6,159 bases of DNA from Zeimonas sp044507525 (lineage in GTDB: Bacteria; Pseudomonadota; Gammaproteobacteria; Burkholderiales; Burkholderiaceae_E), in NCBI GenBank assembly GCA_044507525.1, contig JBIQJM010000149.1:1-6159 (forward strand). The letters run 5' to 3'. Shown piece by piece: positions 5,318-6,159 of the stretch. The first letter of the stretch is position 1, and every line of letters begins with the position of its first letter. The notes under the pieces are model-generated. The model was not told the origin of the DNA and did no database searches. It saw only the letters and a program-made list of their open reading frames with translations. Both the position numbers and the translations under genes were made by a program.

Positions 5318-6159
5318 CGCGAGCGTCGCCCGAAGTAGGCGGCGAGCGTCGGGACGGCGCCGCGCGGGAAGAAGATCATCGTTCCCATCATCACCGCGCC
5401 GAGCACGACCATTTCGTATTCCTTGACGACGGTGAGCGCCTGCGGCAGCACGGTGAGCACCGCTGCGCCGACGACGGCGCCGAAGGTCGACGCCATGCCG
5501 CCGAACACCACCATGGTGACGAGCTCGACCGAGTGCAGGAACGATGCCTTCGACGGCGTGACGAAGCCGCTGTAGAAGGCAGTGAGCCCTCCGGCCGCCG
5601 CAGCGAAGGCGGCCGACAGCACGAAGACCATCACTTTCTGGCCGGCGCTGTCGATGCCGACGACCTCGGCGGCGACTTCGGATCCGTGCAGCGCGCGCAG
5701 CGCGCGACCCTTCGGCGAGTCGATCAGGTTCAACGCCAGCCAGACGGCGACGAGCAGGCAGGCGCCGATCACCCAGTACCACATGCGTTCGCCCTGCACG
5801 GCGAAGCCGAGCACCGAGAACGGCGGGACCGGCATGCCGTCCGGGCCGCCGGTGACCTGGTCCTCGTTGGCGAGCACGATGGCGATGATGATGCCCAGCC
5901 CCAGCGTGGCCATCGCGAGGTAGTGGCCCTTGAGCCGCAGGATCGGGCGGCCGACGACGAAGGCGAGCAGCGACACCGCCGCGGTGGCGAGCAGCAGCGC
6001 AGCGAAGGGTGGCACGCCCCAGTTCGCGCAGAGCAGCGCCGATCCGTAGGCGCCGAGCCCGAAGAACCCGGCGTGCCCGAGGCTGATCTGGCCGGCGTAG
6101 CCGATCAGCAGGTTCAGCCCCACGCAGACGATCGCGTTCAGCCCGACGAGGATCGCGAC
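5314..6159 (-). CDS. livM: LIV-type ABC transporter permease LivM (5' end outside window)
   Basis: This is the second integral-membrane subunit of a branched-chain-amino-acid-type (HAAT family) ABC importer; in such systems it pairs with LivH in the inner membrane. 281 residues are visible, and the frame stays open to the window edge. A GTG at 6123 could be read as a start, but the preceding codons encode in-family sequence (VAILVGLNAIVCVGLNLL), so the gene very likely begins beyond 6159. Visible hallmarks are the GLNLLIGYAGQISLGHAGFFG N-terminal helix region (residues ~14-34), several hydrophobic segments (~51-70, 80-97, 127-146, 177-198, 210-240, 249-264), the cytoplasmic ATPase-coupling loop (SPKGRALRALHGSEVAAE, ~148-165) and the late GGMASTFGAVVGA motif (~220-232). 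The TGA stop overlaps the livG ATG by 4 bp. The family assignment is secure. The substrate cannot be read from the permease; aromatic acids are inferred from the downstream ligases. Confidence 0.95.
   Translation of the reverse strand, partial: VAILVGLNAIVCVGLNLLIGYAGQISLGHAGFFGLGAYGSALLCANWGVPPFAALLLATAAVSLLAFVVGRPILRLKGHYLAMATLGLGIIIAIVLANEDQVTGGPDGMPVPPFSVLGFAVQGERMWYWVIGACLLVAVWLALNLIDSPKGRALRALHGSEVAAEVVGIDSAGQKVMVFVLSAAFAAAAGGLTAFYSGFVTPSKASFLHSVELVTMVVFGGMASTFGAVVGAAVLTVLPQALTVVKEYEMVVLGAVMMGTMIFFPRGAVPTLAAYFGRRSR

Overview
The window is GC-rich, with coding on one strand only. It appears to be the downstream part of a catabolic operon read from high to low coordinates. The base composition, the aromatic-acid CoA ligase genes and the adjacent branched-chain-amino-acid-type ABC transporter suggest an aromatic-degrading betaproteobacterium (Burkholderiales or Rhodocyclales). 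That placement is inference from gene style; no marker gene is present.

Layout in transcription order: livM (permease, 5' end beyond the right edge), livG and livF (the two ATPases), a small hot-dog thioesterase of the FlK type, a PaaK-type phenylacetate-CoA ligase, and a second, unrelated AMP-forming CoA ligase of the benzoate-CoA ligase type. livM/livG and livG/livF overlap by 4 and 8 bp. The other gaps are only 25 to 46 bp, so the six genes are probably one transcript. No promoter is visible between them.

Working model: the LIV-type transporter imports an aromatic or related carboxylic acid, the two ligases convert acids to CoA thioesters, and the thioesterase hydrolyses thioesters that accumulate or are dead ends, so recovering CoA. 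The ring-attacking enzymes (for example box, paa or an anaerobic reductase) are not in the window, so the true substrate is unknown.

The final ~526 bp, at the left end, have no convincing gene. They are packed with nested palindromes. The main feature is a pair of ~92-bp inverted arms, 70 bp of each being perfectly matched (172-241 against 428-497), around a ~186-bp core. The core carries several short hairpins with an identical GAA loop. The element begins 8 bp after the last stop codon of the operon and is the least explained part of the window.
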